Counted from the stretch's first letter, positions 1 to 7,350 are shown. The stretch: DNA of 11,533 bases from Burkholderiaceae bacterium (GCA_014379395.1 JACMLV010000896.1:1-11533); one strand, 5' to 3'. The notes: a model not told the origin generated them from the letters alone. Made by a program: numbers and translations.

Positions 1-357
1 GCGCCGCCGTGCGTGATCCTGTCCGGCGGCGAAACCAGCGTGACGGTGCGCGGCAAGGGGCGCGGCGGGCGCAACGCCGAATTCCTGCTGGCGCTGGGGC
101 TCGCCTTGCAGGGGCTGGACCATGTGCATGCGATCGCCTGCGACACCGACGGCATCGACGGCACCGAGGACAACGCCGGCGCCCTGCTCGGGCCGGATTC
201 GCTGGCCCGCGCCGCCGCGCTCGGACTCGACGCGCGCGCGCTGTTGGCCGACAACGACGGCTACGGTTTCTTCGAGGCGCTGGGCGAGCTGGTGGTGACC
301 GGCCCGAGCCGCACCAACGTCAACGATTTCCGCGCCATCCTGATCGACCGTCCATAA
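1..357 (+). CDS. Glycerate 2-kinase, MOFRL family (C-terminal part only)
   Basis: This is the last 118 codons of a gene that begins before the window; reading frame 1 is open from base 1 to a TAA at 355-357. The visible part matches the C-terminal MOFRL domain of type-2 glycerate kinases (TtuD/GckA group), which phosphorylate glycerate to 2-phosphoglycerate in the cytoplasm during tartrate, glyoxylate or hydroxypyruvate use. Family marks seen are SGGETSVTVRG, then GRGGRNAEFLLAL, the acidic DTDGIDG segment, and the closing TNVNDFRAIL. Older annotations call this family hydroxypyruvate reductase, so that name may be met. A short GC hairpin at 359-371 follows the stop but has no T-run. The next gene, dinB, has its own LexA-controlled promoter, so the two are probably not cotranscribed by design. 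Family assignment is firm; the physiological substrate is inferred. Confidence 0.9.
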   Translation, partial: APPCVILSGGETSVTVRGKGRGGRNAEFLLALGLALQGLDHVHAIACDTDGIDGTEDNAGALLGPDSLARAAALGLDARALLADNDGYGFFEALGELVVTGPSRTNVNDFRAILIDRP

Positions 358-404
358 GCGGCGCTTCGCCGTCCCGCACTTGCGGCAAACTTTGTTTCGG
401 GTAA

Positions 405-424
405 TACTGTATGTATTTACAGTA
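405..424. promoter_or_regulatory. LexA operator (SOS box) of dinB
   Basis: The 20 bases from TACTGT to ACAGTA contain the CTGT-N8-ACAG core. They match the E. coli consensus TACTGTATATATATACAGTA at 18 of 20 positions by eye, with both outer six-base arms perfect. The site lies about 47 bases upstream of the chosen dinB start, as expected for a LexA-repressed gene. No clear -35/-10 pair can be fixed, but the promoter must overlap or adjoin this site. Confidence 0.93.
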
Positions 425-470
425 TTCCGCCGCCCAAGCCTGCCGGGGGCGGACCGAAGAGCGAATCCGA

Positions 471-1556
471 TTGAACGCCCCTGTCCGAAAAATCATCCAT
501 TGCGACTGCGACTGTTTTTATGCCGCCGTCGAGATGCGCGACGATCCCGCCCTGCGCGGGTTGCCGCTGGCCGTCGGCGGGCGGGCCGAGCAGCGCGGCG
601 TGGTCGCCACCTGCAATTACGAGGCGCGCCGCTTCGGCGTCCACTCGGCGATGGCGACCGGGCAGGCCCTGCAGCGCTGCCCCGGCCTGATCGTGCTGCC
701 GCCCAACATGGAGAAATATCGGATCGCCTCGCGCCAGATCCTGGCGATCTACCGCGACTACACCGATCTGGTCGAGCCGCTCTCGCTCGACGAGGCCTAT
801 CTGGACGTGAGCGACTCGCCCCATTGCAAGGGCAGCGCGACCCTGATCGCGCAGGAGATCCGCGCCCGCATCCAGGAAACCGTCGGCATCACCGCCTCGG
901 CCGGCGTGGCGCCGAATAAATTCGTGGCCAAGATCGCCAGCGACTGGAACAAACCCGACGGCCTGTTCCTGGTGCGTCCAAGCGAGATCGACGCCTTTGT
1001 CGCCGCGCTGCCGGTCAAGAAGCTGTTTGGCGTCGGCAAGGTCACGGCCGCCAAGCTCAACCAACTCGGCGCCCAGACCTGCGGCGACCTGCGCACGTGG
1101 CCGCGGCAGGATCTGGAACACCACTTCGGCCAGTTCGGCGCCCGCCTGTACCAGTTGTGCCGCGGCATCGACACGCGCGCCGTGTGCAGCGAGCACGAGC
1201 GCAAGTCGGTCAGCGTCGAGGAGACCTACACGCCCGACGTGCCGGACCTGGCGGCCTGCCTCGACCTGCTGCCCGGCCTGTTCGACAGCTTGCAGGGGCG
1301 CATCGCGCGCGCCGGCGCCGCCAAGCAGGTGCAAAAACTGTACGTCAAGCTGCGCTTCGCCGATTTCCGCGTCACCACCGTCGAGTGCGTGGCCTCGGCG
1401 CCGCAGCCGGCGCTGTTCGCCAAGCTGCTCGAAACGGGCTTCGCGCGCGGCGGCCGGCCGGTGCGCCTGCTGGGCTGCGGAGTGCGTCTGGGCGCGCCGG
1501 CGAACGCGCTGCAACTGTCGCTGTTCGGGCAGGAGGCGGCGCTGGAAAATGGCTAA
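471..1556 (+). CDS. dinB: DNA polymerase IV (Y-family translesion polymerase)
   Basis: This is a Y-family error-prone polymerase of 361 residues that extends stalled or damaged primer ends in the cytoplasm. The palm begins with RKIIHCDCDCFYAAVE, giving metal ligand Asp12 and a likely steric-gate Tyr17. The second acidic pair lies in SLDE (Asp107, Glu108). A helix-hairpin-helix follows near 184-200 (KLFGVGK region), then the little-finger domain at about 245-340. The C-terminus carries QLSLF (348-352), a near-ideal beta-clamp binding motif. The frame is open further upstream with an ATG at 411, but that codon lies inside the LexA operator. TTG at 471, with a purine-rich GAAGA about ten bases before it, gives an N-terminus that matches family members. 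The gene is therefore predicted to be SOS-induced. rdgC follows in the same direction after 100 bases. Function is certain; the TTG start is likely but not proven. Confidence 0.95.
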   Translation: MNAPVRKIIHCDCDCFYAAVEMRDDPALRGLPLAVGGRAEQRGVVATCNYEARRFGVHSAMATGQALQRCPGLIVLPPNMEKYRIASRQILAIYRDYTDLVEPLSLDEAYLDVSDSPHCKGSATLIAQEIRARIQETVGITASAGVAPNKFVAKIASDWNKPDGLFLVRPSEIDAFVAALPVKKLFGVGKVTAAKLNQLGAQTCGDLRTWPRQDLEHHFGQFGARLYQLCRGIDTRAVCSEHERKSVSVEETYTPDVPDLAACLDLLPGLFDSLQGRIARAGAAKQVQKLYVKLRFADFRVTTVECVASAPQPALFAKLLETGFARGGRPVRLLGCGVRLGAPANALQLSLFGQEAALENG

Positions 1557-1609
1557 TTAATTGTGAATTGAGCGTGAATCGAGCATGCCGGACTGCATCG
1601 CGCAGCGTG

Positions 1610-1615
1610 TAGAAT
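1610..1615 (+). promoter_or_regulatory. Candidate -10 element for rdgC
   Basis: TAGAAT lies 42 bases before the rdgC start, in the 100-base gap after dinB. It matches the sigma-70 -10 consensus at five of six positions. No good -35 is seen at 16-18 bases upstream (TGCCGG is the nearest), so rdgC may have a weak promoter of its own and also receive read-through from dinB. Confidence 0.3.
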
Positions 1616-1656
1616 GGCGTTCCTCTGGCACTAATGAAATAACGGAAGACAATATT

Positions 1657-2553
1657 ATGTGGTTCAAGAATCTGCAGATTTATCGCTTGCCCGCTCCTTG
1701 GGCGTTCACCCCGGAACAGATGGAACAGGCGCTGGCGCCGCACGCCTTCGTGCCGGCCTCCAGCATGGACATGCTGCGCCAGGGGTGGGATTCGCCGCGC
1801 AATAACGGCTCGCTGGTGCACACGGTCAACAAGCAGATGCTGATCCTGCTCGGCACCGAAAAGAAGCTGTTGCCGAACTCGGTCATCAACCAAGTCGCCA
1901 AGGCGCGCGCCGCCGAGATGGAAGAGGCGCAAGGTTTCGCGCCCGGCAAGAAGGCCATGAAAGAACTCAAGGAGCGCGTGGCCGACGAACTGCTGCCGCG
2001 CGCCTTCAGCATCCGCAGCAACGTCTGGACCTGGATCGACCCGGTCAACGGCTGGCTGGTGGTGGACGCGGCCAGCCCGGGCAAGGCCGACGAAGTGATC
2101 AAGCTGCTGTTGAAGGCGGTCGACAAGTTGCCGCTGGAGAGCCTGCGCGTGCAGCGCTCGCCGGTCGCGGTGATGACCGAATGGCTGCAGGCGGACGACG
2201 CGCCGGCCGGCTTCACGGTCGACATGGACACCGAGCTGCGCGCCACCGGCGAGAGCAAGGCCACCGTGCGCTACGTGAAGCACACGCTGGAGGCGGACGA
2301 CGTGCGGCGCCACATCGCCGCCGGCAAGCAATGCACCCGCCTGGCGATGACGTGGGACGACAAGATCTCCTTCGTGCTGACCGAATCGCTGGCGATCAAG
2401 GGCGTCAAGCCGCTCGACGTGATCAAGGAGACCGAATCGAGCACCAAGAACGACGAGGAACGTTTCGACGGCGACATGATGCTGATGACGGGCGAACTGA
2501 GCAAGATGATGGCCGACATCGTCGAAGCGCTGGGCGGCGAAGCGAAGGCCTGA
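1657..2553 (+). CDS. rdgC: Recombination-associated protein RdgC
   Basis: RdgC is a ring-forming dimeric DNA-binding protein of the nucleoid that binds double-stranded DNA without sequence preference and restrains RecA-mediated strand exchange. The 298-residue product matches the E. coli length of about 303. Family marks seen are the opening MWFKNLQIYRL, the GWDSPR segment near 43-48, the MKELKERVADELLPRAFS stretch (101-118) with Phe117, and AGKQCTRLAMTW with Lys224 and Gln225, corresponding to residues studied in the E. coli protein. ATG 1657 is chosen because it yields the family N-terminus and has a purine-rich CGGAAG eight to nine bases upstream; the longer frame from 1585 adds residues that do not fit. 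It sits directly behind dinB on the same strand, and a perfect palindromic terminator begins 35 bases after its stop. Identification is secure. Confidence 0.96.
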   Translation: MWFKNLQIYRLPAPWAFTPEQMEQALAPHAFVPASSMDMLRQGWDSPRNNGSLVHTVNKQMLILLGTEKKLLPNSVINQVAKARAAEMEEAQGFAPGKKAMKELKERVADELLPRAFSIRSNVWTWIDPVNGWLVVDAASPGKADEVIKLLLKAVDKLPLESLRVQRSPVAVMTEWLQADDAPAGFTVDMDTELRATGESKATVRYVKHTLEADDVRRHIAAGKQCTRLAMTWDDKISFVLTESLAIKGVKPLDVIKETESSTKNDEERFDGDMMLMTGELSKMMADIVEALGGEAKA

Positions 2554-2587
2554 CGCGCCGCCCTTTAGCTGCTCCTCCCGCTAAACG

Positions 2588-2612
2588 AAAAGCCCGCTCG
2601 AGCGGGCTTTTT
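2588..2612. terminator. Bidirectional intrinsic terminator between rdgC and the asparaginase gene
   Basis: A 24-base perfect palindrome, AAAAGCCCGCTC joined directly to GAGCGGGCTTTT, forms a GC-rich stem flanked by A-run and T-run on opposite sides, plus one extra T at 2612. It sits between two convergent genes, 34 bases after the rdgC stop and 22 bases from the end of the minus-strand gene, and so can end transcription in both directions. Confidence 0.92.
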
Positions 2613-2634
2613 CGCGTCCGGCGTTGGTCCGCGC

Positions 2635-3120
2635 CTACAGCGGCTGGAACACGCCGGCGGCGCGGTTCTTGTGCACTTTGTCCCACGGGAAGATCTTGCC
2701 GTTCATCGCCACGTAGACGCCGGCGGGCAGGGTTTGCGCCACGCCGCAGGCCAGGCCGAGGTTGAACAGCGCGTCGGAGTGGGCGATCTCGTAGGGAATC
2801 ATGGCGCCGGTGAAGACGATGGTCTTGTCGAGCCCGGCCGCGCCCAGTACCGCCGCCGTCTCGCGCATCGTGTCGGTGCCGTGGACGATGACGATGGCCG
2901 CCTCAGGCGCCGCCCGGCAGGCGGCCAGCACGCGCGCGCGGTCGGCGTCGACCATGTCGAGCGAGTCGAGCAGCGGCAGTTGTTCGAGCGTGACGGCGAG
3001 CGTCAGGCGCGCGCGCGCGAGGGCGGCCGGCAAATGGCTGTCCTGAAAGCCGAGCGTGCCGTTCAATTCGTTGTAGTGCTTGTCAAAAGTGCCGCCGGTG
3101 GCGACGATGCGCAAAGTCAT
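2635..3120 (-). CDS. Single-domain asparaginase-like protein (N-terminal domain only)
   Basis: The 161-residue product corresponds to the N-terminal domain of the type I/II L-asparaginase family, whose members are normally about 320-340 residues and hydrolyse asparagine to aspartate and ammonia. Seen are ATGGTFDK with likely nucleophile Thr11, a loop Tyr16, DSLDM with Ser53, HGTDTM with Thr82 and Asp83, TGAM (104-107), and VHKN with Lys151. These line up with Thr12, Tyr25, Ser58, Thr89, Asp90 and Lys162 of E. coli AnsB. The protein then stops at GVFQPL, so the C-terminal domain that supplies an active-site Glu across the dimer is absent. No second half is seen downstream, where the terminator lies, so this is not a recent frameshift. 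The start at 3120 has AAGAGAG six to seven bases upstream. No signal peptide is visible, so it is probably cytoplasmic. Short asparaginase-domain proteins are common in proteobacterial annotations; whether this one is catalytic is unknown. Confidence 0.85.
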   Translation of the reverse strand: MTLRIVATGGTFDKHYNELNGTLGFQDSHLPAALARARLTLAVTLEQLPLLDSLDMVDADRARVLAACRAAPEAAIVIVHGTDTMRETAAVLGAAGLDKTIVFTGAMIPYEIAHSDALFNLGLACGVAQTLPAGVYVAMNGKIFPWDKVHKNRAAGVFQPL

Positions 3121-3148
3121 GATGCTCTCTTGTGTCGGGGGGAATCGC

Positions 3149-3154
3149 ATCATA
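3149..3154 (-). promoter_or_regulatory. Candidate -10 element for the asparaginase-like gene
   Basis: On the minus strand the sequence reads GGTTATGATGCG; TATGAT matches the -10 consensus at five of six positions and lies 29-34 bases before the start codon. No convincing -35 is seen at normal spacing. Confidence 0.35.
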
Positions 3155-3218
3155 ACCGGGGTGGCCGCGACGTGCGGCGACGCCAGCGCCGCGATCAAGA
3201 AATCGACTCACGCTCAAC

Positions 3219-3247
3219 TGGAAAAGTGGGCGATCTGTGAGTACACT
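3219..3247 (+). promoter_or_regulatory. Candidate sigma-70 promoter for the 3272-4030 gene
   Basis: TGGAAA (3219-3224) and TACACT (3242-3247) are separated by 17 bases, each matching its consensus at four of six. The predicted start would be about 20 bases before the chosen ATG at 3272. The pair also lies upstream of the divergent asparaginase-like gene, leaving about 65 bases between the two -10 candidates. Confidence 0.35.
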
Positions 3248-3271
3248 GGTTCCTTTGCCCGGTTGATCCCC

Positions 3272-4030
3272 ATGCAAGTGCTCGCTCCAGGTACGGTTAT
3301 TTTCCATCGCCATCGCGGCTATGGCGTGATCACGTCGGTCAACCTCCTGACGGGCTGGATCGCGGCCCGTTTCGGCAGCGAAATGCGAACCTTGGACTTG
3401 AATCTGTCGACCGACGAGGTGCAGTTCGCCGACGGCGAGGCGATCCTGTTCCGGCGCGCGCCGCCCGACCGCATGCCCCACGCGCGCCTGATGGAAATGG
3501 TGCGCCAGCTGCACCGCGCCGGTTATCAGCGCCTGTACCTGTATTCGTGGCCCAAGCCGTCCGGCCTGCATTGGCGCTGGCATCTGTTCACCGGCTCGCG
3601 CGACTGGATGCAGCGGCCCTGGCGCGAGGGCTGGTATGGCTCGGGCGCCGATTACAACGTCAATCCTGTGATGGGCTGGGGCGACAAGCCGGGCGCCTCG
3701 GCCGAGGAGCTGGTGCACGCGCTGGCGCGCTTCGATCCGCACGGGCTGGCCCAGGCGCTGGGGCGCGACGAGGATCACACGGTCTGGTTCGACGGCGTGT
3801 GCGAGGCCTTGTTGCCGGGGTATATGTACAGCCTGGACATGCAGCGCCCGGCGAACGGGCAACTGTTGCCGGAGATGCCGCCGGTGCCGGTGATCGCGGT
3901 GCGCGCCACCTTGCCCGCGTATTCCGGGCCGGCCTTGTCCTGGCCGCCCGGCTGGGCCGGCTTGTGGAGCCGCGCCCACGCGTTGCCGGCGTCGCCAATC
4001 AACCTGAACGGCGTGCCGGAATTGCGTTGA
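3272..4030 (+). CDS. Conserved-looking protein of unknown function with SH3/Tudor-like N-terminus
   Basis: I do not recognise this 252-residue protein. Residues 4-55 (APGTVIFHRHRGYGVITSV onward) contain the short alternating strands and glycine turns of small SH3-like or Tudor-like beta barrels, as in CarD-type or UvrD C-terminal domains; this likeness is by eye only. The middle part (about 85-135) is rich in tryptophan and tyrosine: LYLYSWPKPSGLHWRWHLF, then DWMQRPWREGWYGSGADYN and GWGDKPG. A helical stretch (about 146-195) follows with acidic and histidine residues, then a proline-rich end. There is no signal peptide or membrane segment, so it is probably cytoplasmic. The open frame reaches back to 3080, but that would overlap the divergent gene and the candidate promoter, so ATG 3272 is preferred, although its ribosome site is weak. 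It ends one base from the convergent dehydrogenase gene. Coding status is well supported by codon bias; function is unknown. Confidence 0.8.
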   Translation: MQVLAPGTVIFHRHRGYGVITSVNLLTGWIAARFGSEMRTLDLNLSTDEVQFADGEAILFRRAPPDRMPHARLMEMVRQLHRAGYQRLYLYSWPKPSGLHWRWHLFTGSRDWMQRPWREGWYGSGADYNVNPVMGWGDKPGASAEELVHALARFDPHGLAQALGRDEDHTVWFDGVCEALLPGYMYSLDMQRPANGQLLPEMPPVPVIAVRATLPAYSGPALSWPPGWAGLWSRAHALPASPINLNGVPELR

Positions 4031-4031
4031 T

Positions 4032-5042
4032 TCAGGATGCGTCTTTGGCTTGGCGCGCCGGCAAGTACTCCGGGTTCAGCAGCTTGCCGCAATGGCCGGC
4101 CGCGAAGTCGACGATGTTCTGGAACGCGGCCCGGAAATACAATTCATAGCTGTCTTTTTCGACATAGCCGAGGTGCGGCGTGGCCAGCACGTGGGGCATG
4201 CGCAGCAGCAGCGAATCGGGCTTCAGCGGCTCGGTCTCGAACACGTCGAGCGCGGCCCGGCCCGGACGGCGCGCGCGCAGGGCCGCCTCCAGCGCGCCTT
4301 CCTCGACCAGCTCGGCGCGGCTGGTGTTGACGAACAAGGCGCTCGGCTTCATGCGCGCCAGGTCAAGCGCCGTCACCGCGCCGCGCGTGGCGTCGTTCAG
4401 GCGCAGGTGCAGCGTGAGCACGTCGGCCCGCTCGAAAAATTCCGCTTTCGACGCGGCGGCCTGATAGCCGCTTTCCACCGCGGCGGCGCGGCTGGCCTCG
4501 CCACCCCAGACCAGCACGTTCATGCCGAAGGCGCGCCCGTAGCCGGCGACCAGTCGGCCGATCTTGCCGTAGCCCCAGATCGCCAGCGTGCGTCCCTTGA
4601 GCTTTGTTCCGATCATGTTGAAGCTCTCATTGATCGACACGGTTTGCCATAAACCATCCTTTAAATTGTTGGCGTAGGCCGGAATATGGCGCTGGGCCGC
4701 CATGATCAAGGCCCAGGTCAGCTCGGCCGGCGCGGTCGGGTCGCCCGCGCCCTCGGCGATCGCGATGCCCAGCTCGGTCGCCGCCGCCACGTCGATGTGG
4801 CCGCTCACCTTGCCGGTCTGGGAAATCAGTTTCAGATTGGGCAGCCGGGCCAGCAGCGCGCGGCTCAAGCTGCTGCGCTCGCGGATCAGCACCAGCGCGT
4901 CGAACGGCGCCAGCCGGATCGCCAGCTGGCCGACGCCGCGCGTCGAGCTGTTGAACACCTTGACCTCGTGCCCGTCCAATAGCGGAAAGCAGGCCAGATC
5001 GCGCACGCAGTCCTGATAGTCGTCGAGGATGGCAATTTTCAT
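4032..5042 (-). CDS. D-isomer-specific 2-hydroxyacid dehydrogenase, NAD(P)-dependent
   Basis: The 336-residue protein belongs to the D-2-hydroxyacid dehydrogenase family (phosphoglycerate dehydrogenase/D-lactate dehydrogenase fold), which interconverts 2-hydroxy acids and 2-keto acids in the cytoplasm. The split substrate domain covers about 1-100 and 300-336. The Rossmann domain in between opens with WGYGKIG (Gly157, Gly159, Gly162). The catalytic triad is complete: Arg242 in NTSRAELV, Glu271 in FETEPL and His290 in TPHLGY. The substrate is not evident; related proteins act on 3-phosphoglycerate, glyoxylate/hydroxypyruvate or other keto acids, and the absence of a C-terminal ACT domain argues against a feedback-regulated SerA. 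ATG 5042 gives the family start MKIAILDDYQ, although no strong Shine-Dalgarno is seen. It shares a 345-base divergent region with pckG and converges with the upstream unknown gene. Confidence 0.92.
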   Translation of the reverse strand: MKIAILDDYQDCVRDLACFPLLDGHEVKVFNSSTRGVGQLAIRLAPFDALVLIRERSSLSRALLARLPNLKLISQTGKVSGHIDVAAATELGIAIAEGAGDPTAPAELTWALIMAAQRHIPAYANNLKDGLWQTVSINESFNMIGTKLKGRTLAIWGYGKIGRLVAGYGRAFGMNVLVWGGEASRAAAVESGYQAAASKAEFFERADVLTLHLRLNDATRGAVTALDLARMKPSALFVNTSRAELVEEGALEAALRARRPGRAALDVFETEPLKPDSLLLRMPHVLATPHLGYVEKDSYELYFRAAFQNIVDFAAGHCGKLLNPEYLPARQAKDAS

Positions 5043-5387
5043 ATTTTGCTAACTGGAATGGAAAGATTTTTAAAGGAAAACGGGCCGATCGGCAAGGCAG
5101 GCATCGGCTCGCTGCAACACTCAACAATTTCTCCCGCCCTTTTGATGGATTCGCATATTGGCAGGTGTACAATCGGCGACACTTTTTAGCATTCGCATTT
5201 TGATTTGAAACAATATGTTTAGCAGCCTGATCAAATATCGGGGTGCGCGTCCATCGCGGACGCAAGCGACACGACCGCCGCACCGCAGAAACCATTTACC
5301 CGAATGGCCCCCCCGCGCAAGCCACGAGCTGACGACGATCCTGCCCTGTCTGGACGAACTTTCTTACCGGCCTTGGAGACCCAAACT
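5043..5387. other. Divergent control region between the dehydrogenase gene and pckG
   Basis: These 345 bases hold no convincing gene. They are visibly more AT-rich than the flanking genes. A 10-base palindrome GCCGATCGGC lies at 5084-5093, and a small hairpin (GCGTCC at 5247-5252 with GGACGC at 5258-5263) lies in the presumed pckG leader. A candidate pckG -10 is at 5168-5173. No clear promoter for the minus-strand gene could be fixed. An in-frame extension of pckG to 5304 exists but has no family likeness. Confidence 0.6.
5168..5173 (+). promoter_or_regulatory. Candidate -10 element for pckG
   Basis: TACAAT within GGTGTACAATCGG matches five of six positions of the -10 consensus and has the look of betaproteobacterial promoters. 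TTGATG at 5142-5147 is the nearest -35-like hexamer but lies 20 bases away, longer than usual. If used, this promoter leaves a leader of roughly 200 bases before the pckG start. Confidence 0.4.
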
Positions 5388-7250
5388 ATGAATCAACCTG
5401 TCATGAACGGCGTTGCCGCTCTGAACGTACCAGCTTACATCAAACAACAAAAACTGATCAATTGGGTCGCGGAAATCGCCGCGCTGACCAAGCCGGACCG
5501 CATCTACTGGTGCGATGGTTCGCAGGAAGAGTACGACCGCCTGTGCGGCGAGATGGTCGCCGCCGGCACGATGAAGAAGCTGAATCCGGAATTGCGCCCG
5601 AACTCCTACCTGGCCTGCTCGGATCCGTCCGACGTGGCGCGCGTCGAGGACCGCACCTACATCTGCTCGGCCACCAAGGAGCAAGCCGGCCCGACCAACA
5701 ACTGGATGGCCCCCGATGAAATGCGCGGCACCCTGAACGGCCTGTTCGACGGCTGCATGAGCGGGCGCACGATGTACGTGGTGCCGTTCTCGATGGGCCC
5801 GCTGGGCTCGCCGATCGCCCACATCGGCGTCGAACTGTCGGATTCGCCTTACGTCGCCGTCAACATGAAGATCATGACCCGCATGGGCCGCGCCGTGTAC
5901 GACGTGCTCGGCGCCGACGGCGCCTTCGTGCCGTGCGTCCACTCCGTCGGCGCGCCGCTCAAGGCCGGCCAGGCCGACGTCAAGTGGCCGTGCAACGCCA
6001 CCAAGTACATCGTCCATTTCCCCGAGACGCGCGAAATCTGGTCCTACGGCTCGGGCTACGGCGGCAACGCGCTGCTGGGCAAGAAATGCTTCGCGCTGCG
6101 CATCGCCTCCAACATGGGTTACCAGGAGGCGCAAGCCGGCGGCAGCGGCTGGCTGGCGGAACACATGCTCATTCTCGGCGTCGAAGCGCCGAGCGGCGAG
6201 AAGCACTACATCGCCGCCGCCTTCCCATCGGCCTGCGGCAAGACCAACTTCTCGATGCTGATCCCGCCGGCCAGCTTCAAGGGCTGGAAAGTGACCACCA
6301 TCGGCGACGACATCGCATGGATCAAGCCGGGCAAGGACGGCCGTCTGTACGCGATCAATCCTGAGGCGGGCTACTTCGGCGTCGCCCCCGGCACCAACGA
6401 CAAGACCAACTACAACTGCCTGGCCTCGGTGCGCCAGAACACCATCTTCACCAACGTCGGCCTGACCGACGACGGCGACGTCTGGTGGGAAGGTTTGACC
6501 AAGGAAGCGCCTGCGCACCTGATCGACTGGCAGGGCCAGGACTGGACCCCGGGCAACGGCGCCAAGGCGGCCCACCCGAACTCGCGCTTCACCGTCTCCG
6601 CGACCGAAAACCCGGTGCTCGACCCGGCCTGGAACGATCCGGCCGGCGTGCCGATCTCGGCCTTCATCTTCGGCGGCCGCCGTTCGACCACCGTGCCTCT
6701 GGTGACCGAAGCGCGCAACTGGATCGAAGGCGTCTACATGGCCGCGACGATGGGTTCGGAAACCACCGCCGCCGCCGCCGGCCAAATGGGCGTGGTGCGC
6801 CGCGACCCGTTCGCGATGCTGCCGTTCATGGGCTACAACATGGCCGACTACTTCCAGCACTGGCTGGACATGGGCAAGAAGATCGAGGCGAGCGGCGCCG
6901 CCGTGCCGAAGATCTACTGCGTCAACTGGTTCCGCACCGACGAGAACGGCAAGTTCGTCTGGCCTGGCTTCGGCGACAACATGCGCGTCATGAAGTGGAT
7001 GCTCGAGCGCATCAAGGGCACCGCCGGCGGCGTCGAGAACATCTTCGGCGTGACGCCGCAGTTCGGCGACCTGAACTGGGATGGCCTGTCGTTCACGCAA
7101 GAACAGTTCGACCAGATCACCTCGATCGACAAGGCGGCCTGGCGCGAAGAGTTGAAGCTGCACGCCGACCTGTTCAAGCTGCTTGAACACCACCTGCCGC
7201 AAGAGCTGGTGGCCAACAAGGCGCAGCTGGAAAAGCGTCTGGCCGACTAA
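5388..7250 (+). CDS. pckG: Phosphoenolpyruvate carboxykinase (GTP)
   Basis: The enzyme converts oxaloacetate plus GTP to phosphoenolpyruvate, CO2 and GDP, the first committed step of gluconeogenesis from organic and amino acids in the cytoplasm. The 620-residue protein has the normal length of the GTP-dependent family. Seen are the substrate-binding region with PFSMGPLGSPIAHIGVEL, the YGSGYGGNALLGKKC segment, the P-loop FPSACGKTN with the reactive Cys283 and Lys285, the metal site GDDIAWIK (from Gly306), and the nucleotide-binding FGGRRSTTVPLV. It is not the ATP-dependent PckA type. ATG 5388 has GGAGA eight bases upstream and gives a family-like N-terminus; the frame is open back to 5304, but those residues do not resemble PEPCK. 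It is transcribed alone, ending in a strong hairpin terminator. The divergent 2-hydroxyacid dehydrogenase may share its control region, which would suit growth on organic acids, but this is inference. Confidence 0.98.
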   Translation: MNQPVMNGVAALNVPAYIKQQKLINWVAEIAALTKPDRIYWCDGSQEEYDRLCGEMVAAGTMKKLNPELRPNSYLACSDPSDVARVEDRTYICSATKEQAGPTNNWMAPDEMRGTLNGLFDGCMSGRTMYVVPFSMGPLGSPIAHIGVELSDSPYVAVNMKIMTRMGRAVYDVLGADGAFVPCVHSVGAPLKAGQADVKWPCNATKYIVHFPETREIWSYGSGYGGNALLGKKCFALRIASNMGYQEAQAGGSGWLAEHMLILGVEAPSGEKHYIAAAFPSACGKTNFSMLIPPASFKGWKVTTIGDDIAWIKPGKDGRLYAINPEAGYFGVAPGTNDKTNYNCLASVRQNTIFTNVGLTDDGDVWWEGLTKEAPAHLIDWQGQDWTPGNGAKAAHPNSRFTVSATENPVLDPAWNDPAGVPISAFIFGGRRSTTVPLVTEARNWIEGVYMAATMGSETTAAAAGQMGVVRRDPFAMLPFMGYNMADYFQHWLDMGKKIEASGAAVPKIYCVNWFRTDENGKFVWPGFGDNMRVMKWMLERIKGTAGGVENIFGVTPQFGDLNWDGLSFTQEQFDQITSIDKAAWREELKLHADLFKLLEHHLPQELVANKAQLEKRLAD

Positions 7251-7268
7251 TCCTCGGGCTGCCCCAAT

Positions 7269-7302
7269 AAAAAACGGCGCGTTCGATACGCGCCGTTTTT
7301 TT
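7269..7302 (+). terminator. Intrinsic terminator of pckG
   Basis: Stem ACGGCGCG (7274-7281) pairs with CGCGCCGT (7289-7296) around TTCGATA, whose outer T and A can also pair. It is preceded by an A-run and followed by T7 (7296-7302). It begins 18 bases after the pckG stop. The A-run on the left side would also let it work for minus-strand transcription coming from the small gene at 7497-7733. Confidence 0.93.
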
Positions 7303-7350
7303 ATGGTGACTGTTAAATGTACTGGGAGTTGGGGCGAGAAACGTAGTGTG

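Noticed and set aside
359..371. CGGCG-CTT-CGCCG hairpin after the glycerate kinase stop as a terminator
   Set aside because: The stem is only five pairs and no T-run follows it.
417..1514. Minus-strand open frame opposite dinB
   Set aside because: Its composition is that of a GC-rich shadow, and dinB is certain on the plus strand.
3080..3271. Upstream extension of the unknown gene to an ATG at 3080
   Set aside because: It would overlap the start of the divergent asparaginase-like gene and cover both candidate promoters.
5304..5387. Upstream extension of pckG
   Set aside because: The extra residues do not resemble PEPCK, while ATG 5388 has a good GGAGA ribosome site.
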